A stretch of 64,000 nt of DNA, taken from positions 1 to 64,000 of the forward strand of contig JAEWGW010000023.1 in the NCBI GenBank assembly GCA_023388055.1, given 5' to 3'. The DNA is from Bacillota bacterium (GTDB lineage Bacteria; Bacillota; Bacilli; Paenibacillales; NBRC-103111). Made by a program: the position numbers and the translations under genes. Below the pieces are notes generated by a model. The model ran no database searches, had not been told where the DNA came from, and saw only the letters and a program-made list of their open reading frames with translations. Of the stretch, positions 18,701 to 26,814 are shown one piece after another (the first letter of the stretch is position 1; every line of letters starts with the position of its first letter).

Positions 18701-20270
18701 AGATCAGCGCATCCCGGTCACCATTGTCATATACCTTGACAACCTTCAAACCGAGAGTGTCAAAGCTTTCCCCAACCAAATAAGTGGTTTTGGGGTAGGA
18801 TTGCACCTCCAGGCCGGTTACGGACTTCGCCTTAACCGTAATCGGGAAGCTCGTCTCCATTTCCCGGAAAGAAAGCACAACAGAAAAAGTGCCGGCCGTC
18901 GTCATATCCGGTCCACTTACGTGATACTCACCGTCCAGCAGTCTGACCTTGCTGCCATCGTTATAATTGGCATACAGGATCATGCCGTCCAGGGACAAAA
19001 TTTCATTTAGGAAATAGCTGGTTTTGGCAGGCTGTTTGGCGATCTCCAAGCCGGTAAGGACATCGGATTTAACCAAAACGTCGAATGCCGCAGTTTTGCT
19101 TGGTGTTTCCAAAGACCGTACCGTTACTGTTTGTGTACCCGGAGTCTGGAAGGTATACACCGTATCCGTTACAGTAGCTCCGGTGGTTGCAGTGGTGCCC
19201 GTAATGGACAACGTATACTTGTCCTTCGTGATTTCGGCAGTTGTGTGATTATTGTAATCCCCCGTTACCTCCATACCCGCACTATCGAAGGTATCTCCGA
19301 TATAATACACGGTTTTGGCCGGAAGGTACTTGATGCGCATATCCACTACATCAAGCTTCATCACATTTACATCAAATTGTGCTTCTGCACCCTTATAGCT
19401 GATCGTGACCGTCTGATCACCCAACTGATTCGGGTTATAGCCGGTGACCAAATATTCTTTCGGCTGAAGCACCTTATCCTCACCTGTGCCGTAAACCTGG
19501 GCTGTCACCGTAAGGGTGGACAGGTCCAGCGGCTGAGTAAGCAGATACTGAGTTTTGGTCGTGGATACCTGCAGCCCTTGCGCAGGCTGATCCACTTGAA
19601 GGGAAATATCACTGAAGGTCACCTCTGCATCACGGGCGACGTACAACCCGGCAAAAAGAGTATCTGTAAACACGCCATCAAGGTAGAGGGTAGTACTTTG
19701 ATCATTAAGTGTGAGCTTGTATGCATTCCCACTTTTCTGGATTGAGAGATCATAAGTGGCGTTTGCCGTAGCATCCAAAGGCGTCTTAAAGTCAGATTTT
19801 GTAAGCGAATTCTTAAAGTAAAGAGGTTTCATTTTTAAATCCGCTGTGCCCACAGCAACATAGTTCGTTTTATTATCTTTTTCCAATTCAACCTTATCAC
19901 TTATCATAAGACCAAAAGAAATTTGCCCAGGATTTGTTACAGCAGGAGTACTATTTTTAAAGCTTAATACTTTTGCTTTTGCCTGCAATGCAAAGTTACT
20001 GGAAGCACCCATTTCCTTATAAAATAAGGATACTCCCATATCACTTCCAGCAATTTTTCCTCCGCCGTTCACAGCCCTGAGGGTTACCGAACCATCCTCA
20101 GCTATTTCCGGAGATGGGTTTTTGGTTGCACTAACACCTGAACCAAAAGCCTTAAACTGCCAATCGTTAGTGGTAGTGTCCCCCGTATCCGCATAAACCG
20201 GAAGTGCTGCTGTGGTCAGCAACAGAAGAAAAGCTAATAGGGCCGGAAGAATGCGCTTTCTTTTTTTCAT
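15786..20270 (-). CDS. SLH-anchored multidomain protein with PL9-type pectate lyase domain
   Basis: 1494 residues. Signal peptide (KKRKRILPALLAFLLLL, cleavage near PVYA); two similar beta-sandwich-like domains (about 35-225 and 575-780); four Big_3-like Ig domains (about 228-570) each beginning with a KTxYxxG/NE pattern; a beta-helix from about 890 to 1270; a Pro/Thr linker; three SLH domains (about 1298-1494) with GYEDGSVRPDN, GYEDGTFRP and GYEDGSFRPDQ. In the beta-helix, DDGWD (about 1081) and NGFKLGG (about 1124) match the Ca-binding Asp cluster and catalytic Lys of PL9 lyases. SLH domains bind pyruvylated wall polymer, so the enzyme stays on the surface. The start is the ATG at 20270 (AAGGAG 8 nt upstream), not the GTG six bases earlier. 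Substrate pectate or a related polyuronate is inference. Confidence 0.88.
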   Translation of the reverse strand: MKKRKRILPALLAFLLLLTTAALPVYADTGDTTTNDWQFKAFGSGVSATKNPSPEIAEDGSVTLRAVNGGGKIAGSDMGVSLFYKEMGASSNFALQAKAKVLSFKNSTPAVTNPGQISFGLMISDKVELEKDNKTNYVAVGTADLKMKPLYFKNSLTKSDFKTPLDATANATYDLSIQKSGNAYKLTLNDQSTTLYLDGVFTDTLFAGLYVARDAEVTFSDISLQVDQPAQGLQVSTTKTQYLLTQPLDLSTLTVTAQVYGTGEDKVLQPKEYLVTGYNPNQLGDQTVTISYKGAEAQFDVNVMKLDVVDMRIKYLPAKTVYYIGDTFDSAGMEVTGDYNNHTTAEITKDKYTLSITGTTATTGATVTDTVYTFQTPGTQTVTVRSLETPSKTAAFDVLVKSDVLTGLEIAKQPAKTSYFLNEILSLDGMILYANYNDGSKVRLLDGEYHVSGPDMTTAGTFSVVLSFREMETSFPITVKAKSVTGLEVQSYPKTTYLVGESFDTLGLKVVKVYDNGDRDALIFGHDYTLDTSAFDSSKPGIYELPITPVVEGPAPTVLKVEVRQQQEVVWNSIVFGQSTSSSKNTVTVGSDGKVELVALEGAGKVTGDHDGISYYYTELDAEKDNFELSATINVKAFAKTPYDGQESFGIMARDAIGTAKDSSVFASNIAAIGGFSGGTGNPIGTQLFVRTGVTTPDGAGSKGIQKIMLNSARPGPDNTPYVLTLGKNNSGFYGKIDNGSSKMYFVPDILKVQDSKMYVGFYAARLATIEVSNIKLQVTSAAADAPKVEPPLEPIQPSFDILSLNKVSSTDYSFRALANVNGTLTLRKGQDVVRLDEPVQAGVQTVIPAALVQGDNTFSATFLPDNTQFLTSENPIVKNFTVTMKSFGGSDLIVSPQGTAQGAGTVENPLDLNTAIDFVQPGQRIVLQEGVYKRSAPLMINKYNDGTDKAKKYLVAAPGTRPVIDFDKKSEGVILGGSYWHVKGIDFTRSADNLKGFTVGGSYNTVEDSRFYENGDTGLQISRTDGSDNRADWPSHNLILNSTSFDNRDPSENNADGFAAKLTVGEGNIFRGCISHNNIDDGWDLYTKAGTGAIGAVIIEDSIAYNNGTLTNGEVGSGDKNGFKLGGEGIHVPHIIRNSYAFGNGAYGFTSNSNPGIIVEDNIAFDNARGNLNLSTYTGITPDFQLKGFISYQKSYTAADTYPSSLASDSNYLFKSGKSSNKSGVTLTDSNFISLTPVTPTRDAQGKIVLGDFLKFVTTTSDDDPTGPSNPVTPSPTPTPSVPGPTQPAETKPVLEGPNGLELTKESVAYLSGYEDGSVRPDNRITREEVLSLFYGLLVNSDKGQTTGSASFKDLSASNWSTPAIQYFLQKGLVNGYEDGTFRPAAAMTRAELVAILVQFLPKTSGQAATSFSDSGSHWAKSAIEQAAAAGWVNGYEDGSFRPDQSITRAETVVLLNRALGRTPNPEQLSGKKGFSDLDSGHWAYYHLLESSK

Positions 20271-20336
20271 GTTCACGTCTCCTTCGTTGAAAAATTCGTA
20301 GAGATAGAGCGGACAAGCAGATTCCTTGTCGAATCC

Positions 20337-20350
20337 TGTTAACGTTTACA
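20337..20350. promoter_or_regulatory. CcpA cre-like site in the leader of the SLH pectate lyase gene
   Basis: TGTTAACGTTTACA matches the cre consensus TGWAARCGYTWNCW at 13 of 14 positions. A TATAAT reading towards the gene lies at 20398-20403 (minus strand), so the site would be about 40 bp downstream of the start point, a road-block position. The -35 is weak (TTTATA). Confidence 0.6.
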
Positions 20351-20499
20351 TACCAATCGACAAAACATGTAGTTATATGTTTCACGTTAACAAAACCATT
20401 ATAAACCAAGTTTTCGAGAATATAAATGCTTTTTTATAAAATGTTGTCCGGCGTATACGATTTTGTCCGTATTCTACATGCATCTTTAATGTCCGGCAT

Positions 20500-20700
20500 G
20501 TATATCTAACGGCGGTCAGAGCCGCTATTCCGGCGAAAAAGGCCCTCAAAAAAATCTAACGGCGGCAGGGGCCGTTATTCAGTCAGTTTTGGCATGAAGA
20601 AGGGTAAATCGAGGCCAATAGCGGCTCCTGCTTCCGTTAGATTTCTCAAAAGCGTCTATATACAAAAATAGCGGCGCTGACCGCCGTTAAAAAACCGGCG
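20500..20700. repeat. Intergenic palindromic repeat block, TAACGGC family
   Basis: Most of the 620-bp gap 20271-20896 lacks genes. Four copies of a roughly 24-bp unit (TCTAACGGCGGTCAGAGCCG type), each an imperfect palindrome: about 20506-20530 and 20553-20580 direct, about 20617-20642 and 20667-20692 inverted. The same direct-direct-inverted-inverted order is seen at 0.94 and 12.86 kb. Confidence 0.65.
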
Positions 20701-20823
20701 CTCTTCGCAAGCAGTCATCATGATGCAGCTAGCACTAAACCGCAAGCAGTAGCAGTAGCAGCAGCAAACCACATATGCAGCACACAGTCCTCCCCCCCAC
20801 CGTCCCTCCGGCCGACAAAAAAA

Positions 20824-20864
20824 GCCCTTTCGCCCCGGCGCATAATCTGCCAAGGCAAAAGGGC
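20824..20864 (-). terminator. Terminator of the nucleoside ABC importer operon
   Basis: An 11-bp stem (20824-20834 with 20854-20864, one G-T pair), followed on the minus strand by seven T (20816-20823). Strong intrinsic terminator. Confidence 0.9.
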
Positions 20865-20896
20865 CTTACCACGCAAACGAAAACTCCGCTCGTTTC

Positions 20897-21847
20897 CTAC
20901 CGCTTGCCCGGATCGTACGGCTCGCCCAATGCCGCCGGGGCACGGGCTCGTCCGACCGCTCCCGCCAGCACCAGAATGGTGAGCACGTAGGGCAGCATGA
21001 AGATGAATTCCTGGGGAATCCGGGCGGACCAGTCATACAGCTGCACCACGTTCCGCAGGGAGGTGGCGAAGCCGAAGAATACCGCCGCGCCGAAAGCGCC
21101 CAAGGGATTCCACTTGCCGAAGATCATGGCCGCAATGGCGATGAAGCCTTGGCCGGAGATCGTGTTATGGGTGAAGCTGGCTGTGGTGGTCATGGTGATG
21201 GTAGCGCCGCCCAGAGCGGACAACGCGCCGCTGATGAACACCCCGATGTAGCGGGTGCGCAGCACCTTGATGCCCACCGTATCCGCGGCGCTGGGATGTT
21301 CCCCCACCGCCCGCAGCCGGAGCCCGAAGGGCATCTTGTAGAGGGCGTACCAGGCCACAAACACCAGGATATACGCCAGATACGTAGGCGGATACGCCTG
21401 AAATAAAGCCGGCCCGATAAACGGAATATCCCCCAACAGCGGGACCTTCACCTTGCTGAATACCTCCTGCAGCGTCTCCGTCTGGCCGGAGCCGTCGAAG
21501 AGCACCTTCACGAGATACACGCACAGCCCCGCGGCCAGGAAGTTGATGACCACACCGCTGACCGTCTGGTCCGCCTTAAAGGTAATGGACGCCACCGCAT
21601 GGACAGCCGACAGGAGAACCCCCAGCACTATTGCAGCAAGCATCCCCGCATAAGGCGAGAAGCCACCCATCCCCGCTTCCTCGGCGTAATAGCCGAAGAG
21701 CGCCGCGGCGAAGGCGCCGACCACCATCAAACCTTCAATCCCGATGTTGACCACACCGGATTTTTCCGAGAAGATACCGCCCAGAGCCGCCAGAATCAGA
21801 GGGGTAGAAAACACCAGGGTGATGTTAATAATCTCCGCTAAATTCAT
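20897..21847 (-). CDS. nupQ: Nucleoside ABC transporter permease, NupQ/YufQ-like
   Basis: 316 residues, about eight helices. The family signature FSEKSGVVNIGIEGLMVVGA is near the N-terminus, with a second conserved region GEHPSAADTVGIKVLRTRY. The start at 21847 is set by ATGA overlap with the stop of the preceding permease and by GGAGG upstream. It pairs with that permease to form the membrane channel of a BMP-type importer like Bacillus NupNOPQ (guanosine and related nucleosides). Last gene of the operon. Substrate is inferred from family. Confidence 0.88.
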   Translation of the reverse strand: MNLAEIINITLVFSTPLILAALGGIFSEKSGVVNIGIEGLMVVGAFAAALFGYYAEEAGMGGFSPYAGMLAAIVLGVLLSAVHAVASITFKADQTVSGVVINFLAAGLCVYLVKVLFDGSGQTETLQEVFSKVKVPLLGDIPFIGPALFQAYPPTYLAYILVFVAWYALYKMPFGLRLRAVGEHPSAADTVGIKVLRTRYIGVFISGALSALGGATITMTTTASFTHNTISGQGFIAIAAMIFGKWNPLGAFGAAVFFGFATSLRNVVQLYDWSARIPQEFIFMLPYVLTILVLAGAVGRARAPAALGEPYDPGKR

Positions 21848-22920
21848 CCTGCCGCCTCCTTTTTCCGCTTGGCCATAAAGGGCTTCAGCACCCACCGGAC
21901 AAGACCGCTGGACGCTACGAAGAAGATGATCAGACCGATAACCACCCGGATAATCTCCGGCGGTACATCGGCTTCAAAGCTCATGCCCGCAGAGCCGTAG
22001 TTCAGAGAGCCGAAGAGGAACCCGCCCAGCAGAATGCCCACGGGGTTGTTGCCGCCGAGCAGCGCCACTGCGATTCCGTCAAAGCCCAGACCGCTGCTGG
22101 CTGCCGCCCGGGTCATGTAGCCGAATACCCCAAGGCCCTCGGTCACCCCGGCCAAGCCGGCGAACAAGCCGCTGATGAACATGGCTTTCACCACATTGCC
22201 GTTTACGTTGATGCCGGCATATTGGGCAGCGTGTGGATTATGCCCCACCGCGCGGAGCTCATAACCCTGCCGGGTTTTCCACAGGAGAATATAGTAGACC
22301 GGAACCGCCAGAAGTGCCAGAAGCACGCCCCAGTGCAGCCGGGAATCGCCGAACAAACCGGACAGCCAGCTGGAGGTGATGGAGGCGCTGGGTTCGATCA
22401 TTTTGGAGCGCTGTGTCTTTTCCTGAAGCAGGAAGTGGCCGATGAGATAGTTGGCCAGATACAGGGCGATCCAGTTCATCATGATGCTGGTGATAACCTC
22501 GTTGACGCCGCGGGAGGCCTTCAGCCAGCCTACGATGGCGCCCCATAAGCCGCCGCACAGCATCCCCACGATAACAGCCAAGGGAGTGTGGATATAAGCG
22601 GGCAGATCCAGGACGATGCCGATCCAGACCGAACCCAGCATCCCCATGGTAACCTGACCTTCCGCACCGATATTGAAGAGGCCTGTCCGGTAAGCGAAGC
22701 CGACGGAAAGTCCGCACAGCAAGAGCGGGGTGATGCCCCGCAGGGTTTCCCCGATATCATAAGGCGTACCAACGACTTTTTTGATCAACGCGCCATATGC
22801 TGCGAAGGGGTTGAAGCCGCCGACTGCCATAATCAGCCCGCCGACAATGAGCCCCAGAAGAATCGCCACCAGCGGAATATAGGCGGAGTCCTTAACGAAC
22901 ACCTTCATCCATTTATTCAT
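21844..22920 (-). CDS. nupP: Nucleoside ABC transporter permease, NupP/YufP-like
   Basis: 358 residues, about nine helices. The conserved permease stretch GLFNIGAEGQVTMGMLGSVW and a second region RAVGHNPHAAQYAGINVNG identify the branch that pairs with NupQ-like proteins in BMP-type importers. It overlaps the ATPase gene by 8 bp and the next permease by 4 bp, so the operon is tightly coupled. Confidence 0.88.
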   Translation of the reverse strand: MNKWMKVFVKDSAYIPLVAILLGLIVGGLIMAVGGFNPFAAYGALIKKVVGTPYDIGETLRGITPLLLCGLSVGFAYRTGLFNIGAEGQVTMGMLGSVWIGIVLDLPAYIHTPLAVIVGMLCGGLWGAIVGWLKASRGVNEVITSIMMNWIALYLANYLIGHFLLQEKTQRSKMIEPSASITSSWLSGLFGDSRLHWGVLLALLAVPVYYILLWKTRQGYELRAVGHNPHAAQYAGINVNGNVVKAMFISGLFAGLAGVTEGLGVFGYMTRAAASSGLGFDGIAVALLGGNNPVGILLGGFLFGSLNYGSAGMSFEADVPPEIIRVVIGLIIFFVASSGLVRWVLKPFMAKRKKEAAG

Positions 22921-24466
22921 GCGCTGCTGTCTCCCTTCTGCTGCCCGCCATTAAGAGGCCCAGCTCCTGGTCATTGGTGTCCTCCGGACGAACCTCGCCA
23001 ACCACCTTGCCCTCGTACATCACGACAATCCGGTCGGACAGCTTCATAATTTCATCCAGCTCGAAGGAAACCAGAAGCACCGCCTTGCCCTTGTCCCGCT
23101 GCTCCACCAGCCGCCGGTGAATGAATTCAATGGCGCCTACGTCGAGCCCGCGGGTAGGCTGGGCCGCAATCAGGAGCTCCGGGTCCTTGTCCAACTCCCG
23201 GGCAATAATCGCCTTCTGCTGGTTGCCTCCCGAGAGGGAGCGCGCCTTGGCGTCTGTTCCAGAGCCTCGGACGTCGAAGTCCTTCACCAGCTTCTGGGCA
23301 TAGACCTCCATGGCATTTTCATCCATAAAACCGTTGCGGTTAAATGGAGCCTTGAAATACGTATTCAGCACCATATTTTCCCTTAGGGTAAAATCCAGCA
23401 CCAGACCGTGCTTATGCCGGTCCTCGGGAATAAGGGACAGCCCCGCTTCACCGATATAACGGGTGGAGCGATTCTGCACCTCCGCACCCTTCAGCAGAAT
23501 CCGGCCGGAGTCCACCTTGCGCAAGCCGGTCAGGGCCGCAATCAGCTCGCTTTGGCCGTTGCCGTCCACGCCGGCGACACCCAGAATCTCCCCCGCATTC
23601 ACCTGCAGAGAGATGCCATCCAATGCACGGACGCCACGATCATCCTTCAAGGACACCTTGTCCACCTGAAGCACCGGCGCACCGGGTTTGGAGGCGGCCT
23701 TATCGATCTCGAAGGATACGTTGCGCCCGACCATTGCCTCGGCCAGCGCATCCGGCGACGTCTCTGCCGTCACCACGGAACCCACCACCTTGCCCCGGCG
23801 GATAATGGTCACCCGGTCGGAGATGGCCATAATTTCCTTCAGCTTATGGGTGATCAGAATGATGGACTTGCCCTCACGGATCAGATTGCGCATGATGTTC
23901 AGCAGATCGTCAATCTCCTGGGGCGTCAATACGGCAGTAGGTTCATCAAAAATGATAATGTCGGCACCCCGGTACAACGTCTTCAGGATTTCCACCCGCT
24001 GCTGCATGCCCACGGAAATATCCTCGATCTTCGCATAGGGATCCACCTGAAGACCGTACAGATTGGACAGCCGTTCCACCTCTTTGGCCGCCGTTTTTAC
24101 ATCAGTGGACAGGCCCTTAACAGGCTCGCTGCCCAGGATAATATTCTCCGCTACGGTAAAAGGGTGCACCAGCTTAAAGTGCTGGTGCACCATTCCGATA
24201 CCGAGCTTTATCGCTTTGTTCGGCCCGTCAATGACGACCTTGTCGCCGCCCACAAGAATATCCCCCTCATCGGGCTGATACAGCCCGAAGAGGATATTCA
24301 TGAGCGTGGACTTGCCGGCGCCGTTCTCCCCCAGCAGCGCATGGATCTCACCCTTGCGCAGGGTAAGGGAGATAGAGTCGTTGGCAACAATGCCGGGGAA
24401 ACGCTTGGTGATTCCCCGCATTTCGATCACCACGGAAGCCGTGGGGTCCAATGCCGCTCGGTTCAT
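22913..24466 (-). CDS. nupO: Nucleoside ABC transporter ATPase with two nucleotide-binding domains, NupO/YufO-like
   Basis: 517 residues with two fused ATPase domains. The first has Walker A GENGAGKST, an unusual signature ISVGMQQRVEI and Walker B IIFDEPTAVLT; the second has GVDGNGQSE in place of Walker A, signature LSGGNQQKAI and AAQPTRGLDVGA in place of Walker B. A weak second site is normal for the RbsA/YufO class. The start at 24466 is chosen because it follows the lipoprotein gene by 10 nt; longer frames overlap that gene. Powers import with NupP and NupQ. Confidence 0.88.
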   Translation of the reverse strand: MNRAALDPTASVVIEMRGITKRFPGIVANDSISLTLRKGEIHALLGENGAGKSTLMNILFGLYQPDEGDILVGGDKVVIDGPNKAIKLGIGMVHQHFKLVHPFTVAENIILGSEPVKGLSTDVKTAAKEVERLSNLYGLQVDPYAKIEDISVGMQQRVEILKTLYRGADIIIFDEPTAVLTPQEIDDLLNIMRNLIREGKSIILITHKLKEIMAISDRVTIIRRGKVVGSVVTAETSPDALAEAMVGRNVSFEIDKAASKPGAPVLQVDKVSLKDDRGVRALDGISLQVNAGEILGVAGVDGNGQSELIAALTGLRKVDSGRILLKGAEVQNRSTRYIGEAGLSLIPEDRHKHGLVLDFTLRENMVLNTYFKAPFNRNGFMDENAMEVYAQKLVKDFDVRGSGTDAKARSLSGGNQQKAIIARELDKDPELLIAAQPTRGLDVGAIEFIHRRLVEQRDKGKAVLLVSFELDEIMKLSDRIVVMYEGKVVGEVRPEDTNDQELGLLMAGSRRETAAHE

Positions 24467-24476
24467 GACATCACGC

Positions 24477-25544
24477 TCACTTTTCAGGAACTTTGATTTC
24501 GCCGCTGATGATCTTGGCCTTGTACTCGTCAACCTTCTTCAGCACATCTGCAGGAACATTGGGGTTGTTGGCCGGCAAACCTACGCCGTTGTCCTTCAGA
24601 CCCAATACTACCGGCTTGGTATCGAAGGCGCCGGTTTCGATCAGGGTCTTGGACACGCTGTATACCGCTTGATCCACGTATTTCATCATGGAGGTCAGAG
24701 TAACTTCATTGCCGAATTCCACGGATTGGTCCTTGTCCACGCCGATAACCCAAACCTTCTTGCCGCCCTTCACACGGTCCTTGGCTTCGTTGAAGACACC
24801 GGTTCCGGTTCCGCCGGAAGCATGGAAGATGATGTCTACGCCGTCATTGTACATGGTGGCGGCAGCAGCCTTGCCCAGGTCAGGCTTGTCGAAGGCACCG
24901 GTATAGTTGATGGATACCTTGGCTTTGGGATTGGCGGCAGCTACGCCTGCCTTGAAGCCTGCTTCGAAACGTTTGATAACGACGATGTCCATACCGCCTA
25001 CAAAACCAACCTTGTTGGTTTTGGTCATCATACCGGCTACAACACCTACCAGGTAGGAGCCTTCTTGCTCGGAGAAGGTAACCGACTTCACGTTGGGAGC
25101 TTCCACAACTTCGTCGATAATCGCCAGCTTGGCATTGGGATTGGCAGCAGCCACTTGCTTCATGGCGTCACCGATGATGAAGCCGATACCCCAGGTCAGG
25201 TTATAGTTATCCTTAACAAAGGTGTTCAGGTTGGGTTGGAAATCCGGGTCGCTTTTGGATTGCAGATATTTCACTTCAGCACCGGTATCGGTCTTCAGCT
25301 TTTGCAGAGCCTCCCAAGCGGATTGGTTAAAGGATTTGTCGTTGACCCCGCCCACGTCGGTAACCATACCCACCTTGAAGCCCTTGCCCTTGGTGGAAGG
25401 AGTGGCAGTAGCCGCAACAGAAGCCGCTGTAGTAGGAGAAATGGAGGCTGCACCTTGAGTGTTGTCCTCCTTCTTGCCGCAGCCGGCAAGTGCGGACACG
25501 AGCACCAAGGATGCCGCCGTTAAAATAATCCCTATCTTTTTCAT
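24477..25544 (-). CDS. nupN: BMP-family nucleoside-binding lipoprotein, NupN/YufN-like
   Basis: 355 residues. Lipoprotein signal: KKIGIILTAASLVLVSALAGC, with the lipobox SALAGC before the acylated Cys, then a Ser/Thr/Ala-rich linker. The BMP domain starts at KVGMVTDVGGVNDKSFNQSA and includes the characteristic GFIIGDAM and VGFVGGMD. The ATG at 25544 has GAGGGG 9 nt upstream; a longer frame adds only an unsupported tail. First gene of the importer operon: it captures the nucleoside outside the membrane. No purine riboswitch is seen in the leader. Confidence 0.9.
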   Translation of the reverse strand: MKKIGIILTAASLVLVSALAGCGKKEDNTQGAASISPTTAASVAATATPSTKGKGFKVGMVTDVGGVNDKSFNQSAWEALQKLKTDTGAEVKYLQSKSDPDFQPNLNTFVKDNYNLTWGIGFIIGDAMKQVAAANPNAKLAIIDEVVEAPNVKSVTFSEQEGSYLVGVVAGMMTKTNKVGFVGGMDIVVIKRFEAGFKAGVAAANPKAKVSINYTGAFDKPDLGKAAAATMYNDGVDIIFHASGGTGTGVFNEAKDRVKGGKKVWVIGVDKDQSVEFGNEVTLTSMMKYVDQAVYSVSKTLIETGAFDTKPVVLGLKDNGVGLPANNPNVPADVLKKVDEYKAKIISGEIKVPEK

Positions 25545-25585
25545 AACCTGTCCCCTCGTTTCGTTAATTTTCGCCATGCGTATTC

Positions 25586-25615
25586 ATCTTATCGTTATTT
25601 TTAACCGGTCGTCAA
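25586..25615 (-). promoter_or_regulatory. SigA promoter of the nucleoside importer operon
   Basis: On the minus strand: TTGACG (25610-25615), an 18-bp spacer, TAAGAT (25586-25591), 42 bp before the nupN-like start codon. The rest of the 527-bp gap (25616-25990) shows no gene, only scattered A/T-rich sequence. Confidence 0.6.
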
Positions 25616-25996
25616 TAATATTCCTCTATTGGTAAAATACAAACCGGCATCAAGCTTTCCTATCCATCTTTACCCTTCCCAGTATGTTCCTGTTCTATGT
25701 ATCCCCCCACATTGGTCAGATCGCCTCCAAGCTCGGCGTAAAGCAGCCGGGAGCCGGACAAAAAGCCTGAAAACATGCGGAATAGCTGCTATTGGCGGCA
25801 AACCGCCCTACCCCGGCATGTCCATGTCACAAAACATGACCAGCACATTTTGCCCGGCGATGGGAATAAGTCCCACGCCCTCATTTACTGTCATATATTC
25901 TAACATCATCTTCCCCGCCCGGCAATTTCTTTTCTATAGTGTTGAAAAATTTTTTTAATGGCTCCGGGTTGAAAAGAAGATGAATGGAAAGCAAGC

Positions 25997-26025
25997 TTTA
26001 CATTTAGATGGTTTCGCAGTAGAAT
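25997..26025 (+). promoter_or_regulatory. SigA promoter of the HTH/membrane-protein operon
   Basis: TTTACA (25997-26002), an exact 17-bp spacer, TAGAAT (26020-26025). The -35 lies inside an extra operator half-site AGCTTTACATTTA (25994-26006). Confidence 0.8.
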
Positions 26026-26049
26026 AAATGTAAAGCTAGCTTTACATTT
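26026..26049. promoter_or_regulatory. Perfect 24-bp palindromic operator
   Basis: A perfect palindrome starting directly after the -10 box; the half-site is AGCTTTACATTT. The same half-site occurs a third time over the -35 (25994-26006). It covers the transcription start, so it is probably the autoregulatory operator of the following HTH protein. Confidence 0.8.
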
Positions 26050-26071
26050 CAGGAATGATCAGGAGGCTCCA

Positions 26072-26269
26072 ATGAAAAACAGACTGGAGGAAATCCGCAA
26101 GGCCCGCGGCCTCAACCAGGAGGATTTGGCCATGGCGCTGGAGGTTTCCCGGCAAACCATCGGCTCCCTGGAGAACGGCCGGTATAACCCTTCGATCCTG
26201 CTTGCCTTCCGCATCGCCCGTTATTTCGGCTTGTCCATTGAAGACATCTTTATTTATGAGGAGGAATAA
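26072..26269 (+). CDS. Small XRE-type HTH transcriptional regulator
   Basis: 65 residues, one helix-turn-helix domain: MKNRLEEIRKARGLNQEDLA, then VSRQTIGSLENGRYNPS as turn and recognition helix, and FGLSIEDIF at the end. This is the minimal YgzD/YozG-like class that is often paired with a small membrane protein, as here. AGGAGG lies 7 nt upstream. It probably represses its own promoter through the 24-bp palindrome and releases it on an unknown signal. Confidence 0.92.
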   Translation: MKNRLEEIRKARGLNQEDLAMALEVSRQTIGSLENGRYNPSILLAFRIARYFGLSIEDIFIYEEE

Positions 26270-26273
26270 CCCT

Positions 26274-26711
26274 ATGCAACGGAACACATGGATCAAACAC
26301 GCCGCTTGGGGCATCGCCGGCCTGCTTCTGGCCGCAGCGGGAATGACCCTGCTGGCCATAGACAAGGAAGCGGAGGGCATGCTCCGCGCCCTGCCGGGCA
26401 TCATGACCGGGGTGGGCTGCGGGCTGTTCGGCTCCAAGGCCGGCATCCTGCTGACCCAGCTGGCTGCCCGCAAGAATCCCCAGCTGGCCAAGCAGCAAGC
26501 CATTCAGGAGAAGGATGAACGCAACATCTCCATCAACTATCAGGCGAAGGCAAAGGCGTACGATCTGATGATCTGGGTGTTCGCCGCCCTTATGCTGGGT
26601 TTAGCCCTGTCCGGCGTCACCTGGCCCGCCGTCTGTTTTGTGGCCGCCTGCTACTTGTTCGTTGTGGCCTCCCATGTCTATTTCCTGCATACGCTGCACA
26701 AAACCATGTAG
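26274..26711 (+). CDS. Small membrane protein partnered with the HTH regulator
   Basis: 145 residues with four hydrophobic segments (about 10-28, 38-56, 92-108, 113-133) and a charged cytoplasmic loop EKDERNISINYQAKAKAYD between the second and third. That loop resembles a DUF2178/DUF6442-type conserved region, but I do not assign a function. It begins 4 nt after the HTH stop, with GAGGA overlapping the HTH end. The pair looks like a two-gene stress or envelope module. Confidence 0.85.
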   Translation: MQRNTWIKHAAWGIAGLLLAAAGMTLLAIDKEAEGMLRALPGIMTGVGCGLFGSKAGILLTQLAARKNPQLAKQQAIQEKDERNISINYQAKAKAYDLMIWVFAALMLGLALSGVTWPAVCFVAACYLFVVASHVYFLHTLHKTM

Positions 26712-26746
26712 CTGCCGCTCTCCGGCCAATCCTTATATAAAGACAG

Positions 26747-26794
26747 AACCGCTCCGTTGCCTCCGGTTTGTCCGGCAGGCGGCGAAGCGGTCCT
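26747..26794. terminator. Convergent hairpin between the HTH operon and aldo/keto reductase
   Basis: A long imperfect stem starts with ACCGCT and ends with AGCGGT, with about 16 pairs including G-T pairs. T runs are weak on both strands. Confidence 0.5.
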
Positions 26795-26814
26795 CGGGTC
26801 TCTTGGCGAGAGAA

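Noticed and set aside
25545..25990. Purine riboswitch for the nucleoside importer
   Set aside because: I could not find the conserved purine-aptamer core or a following terminator; a plain promoter explains the leader.
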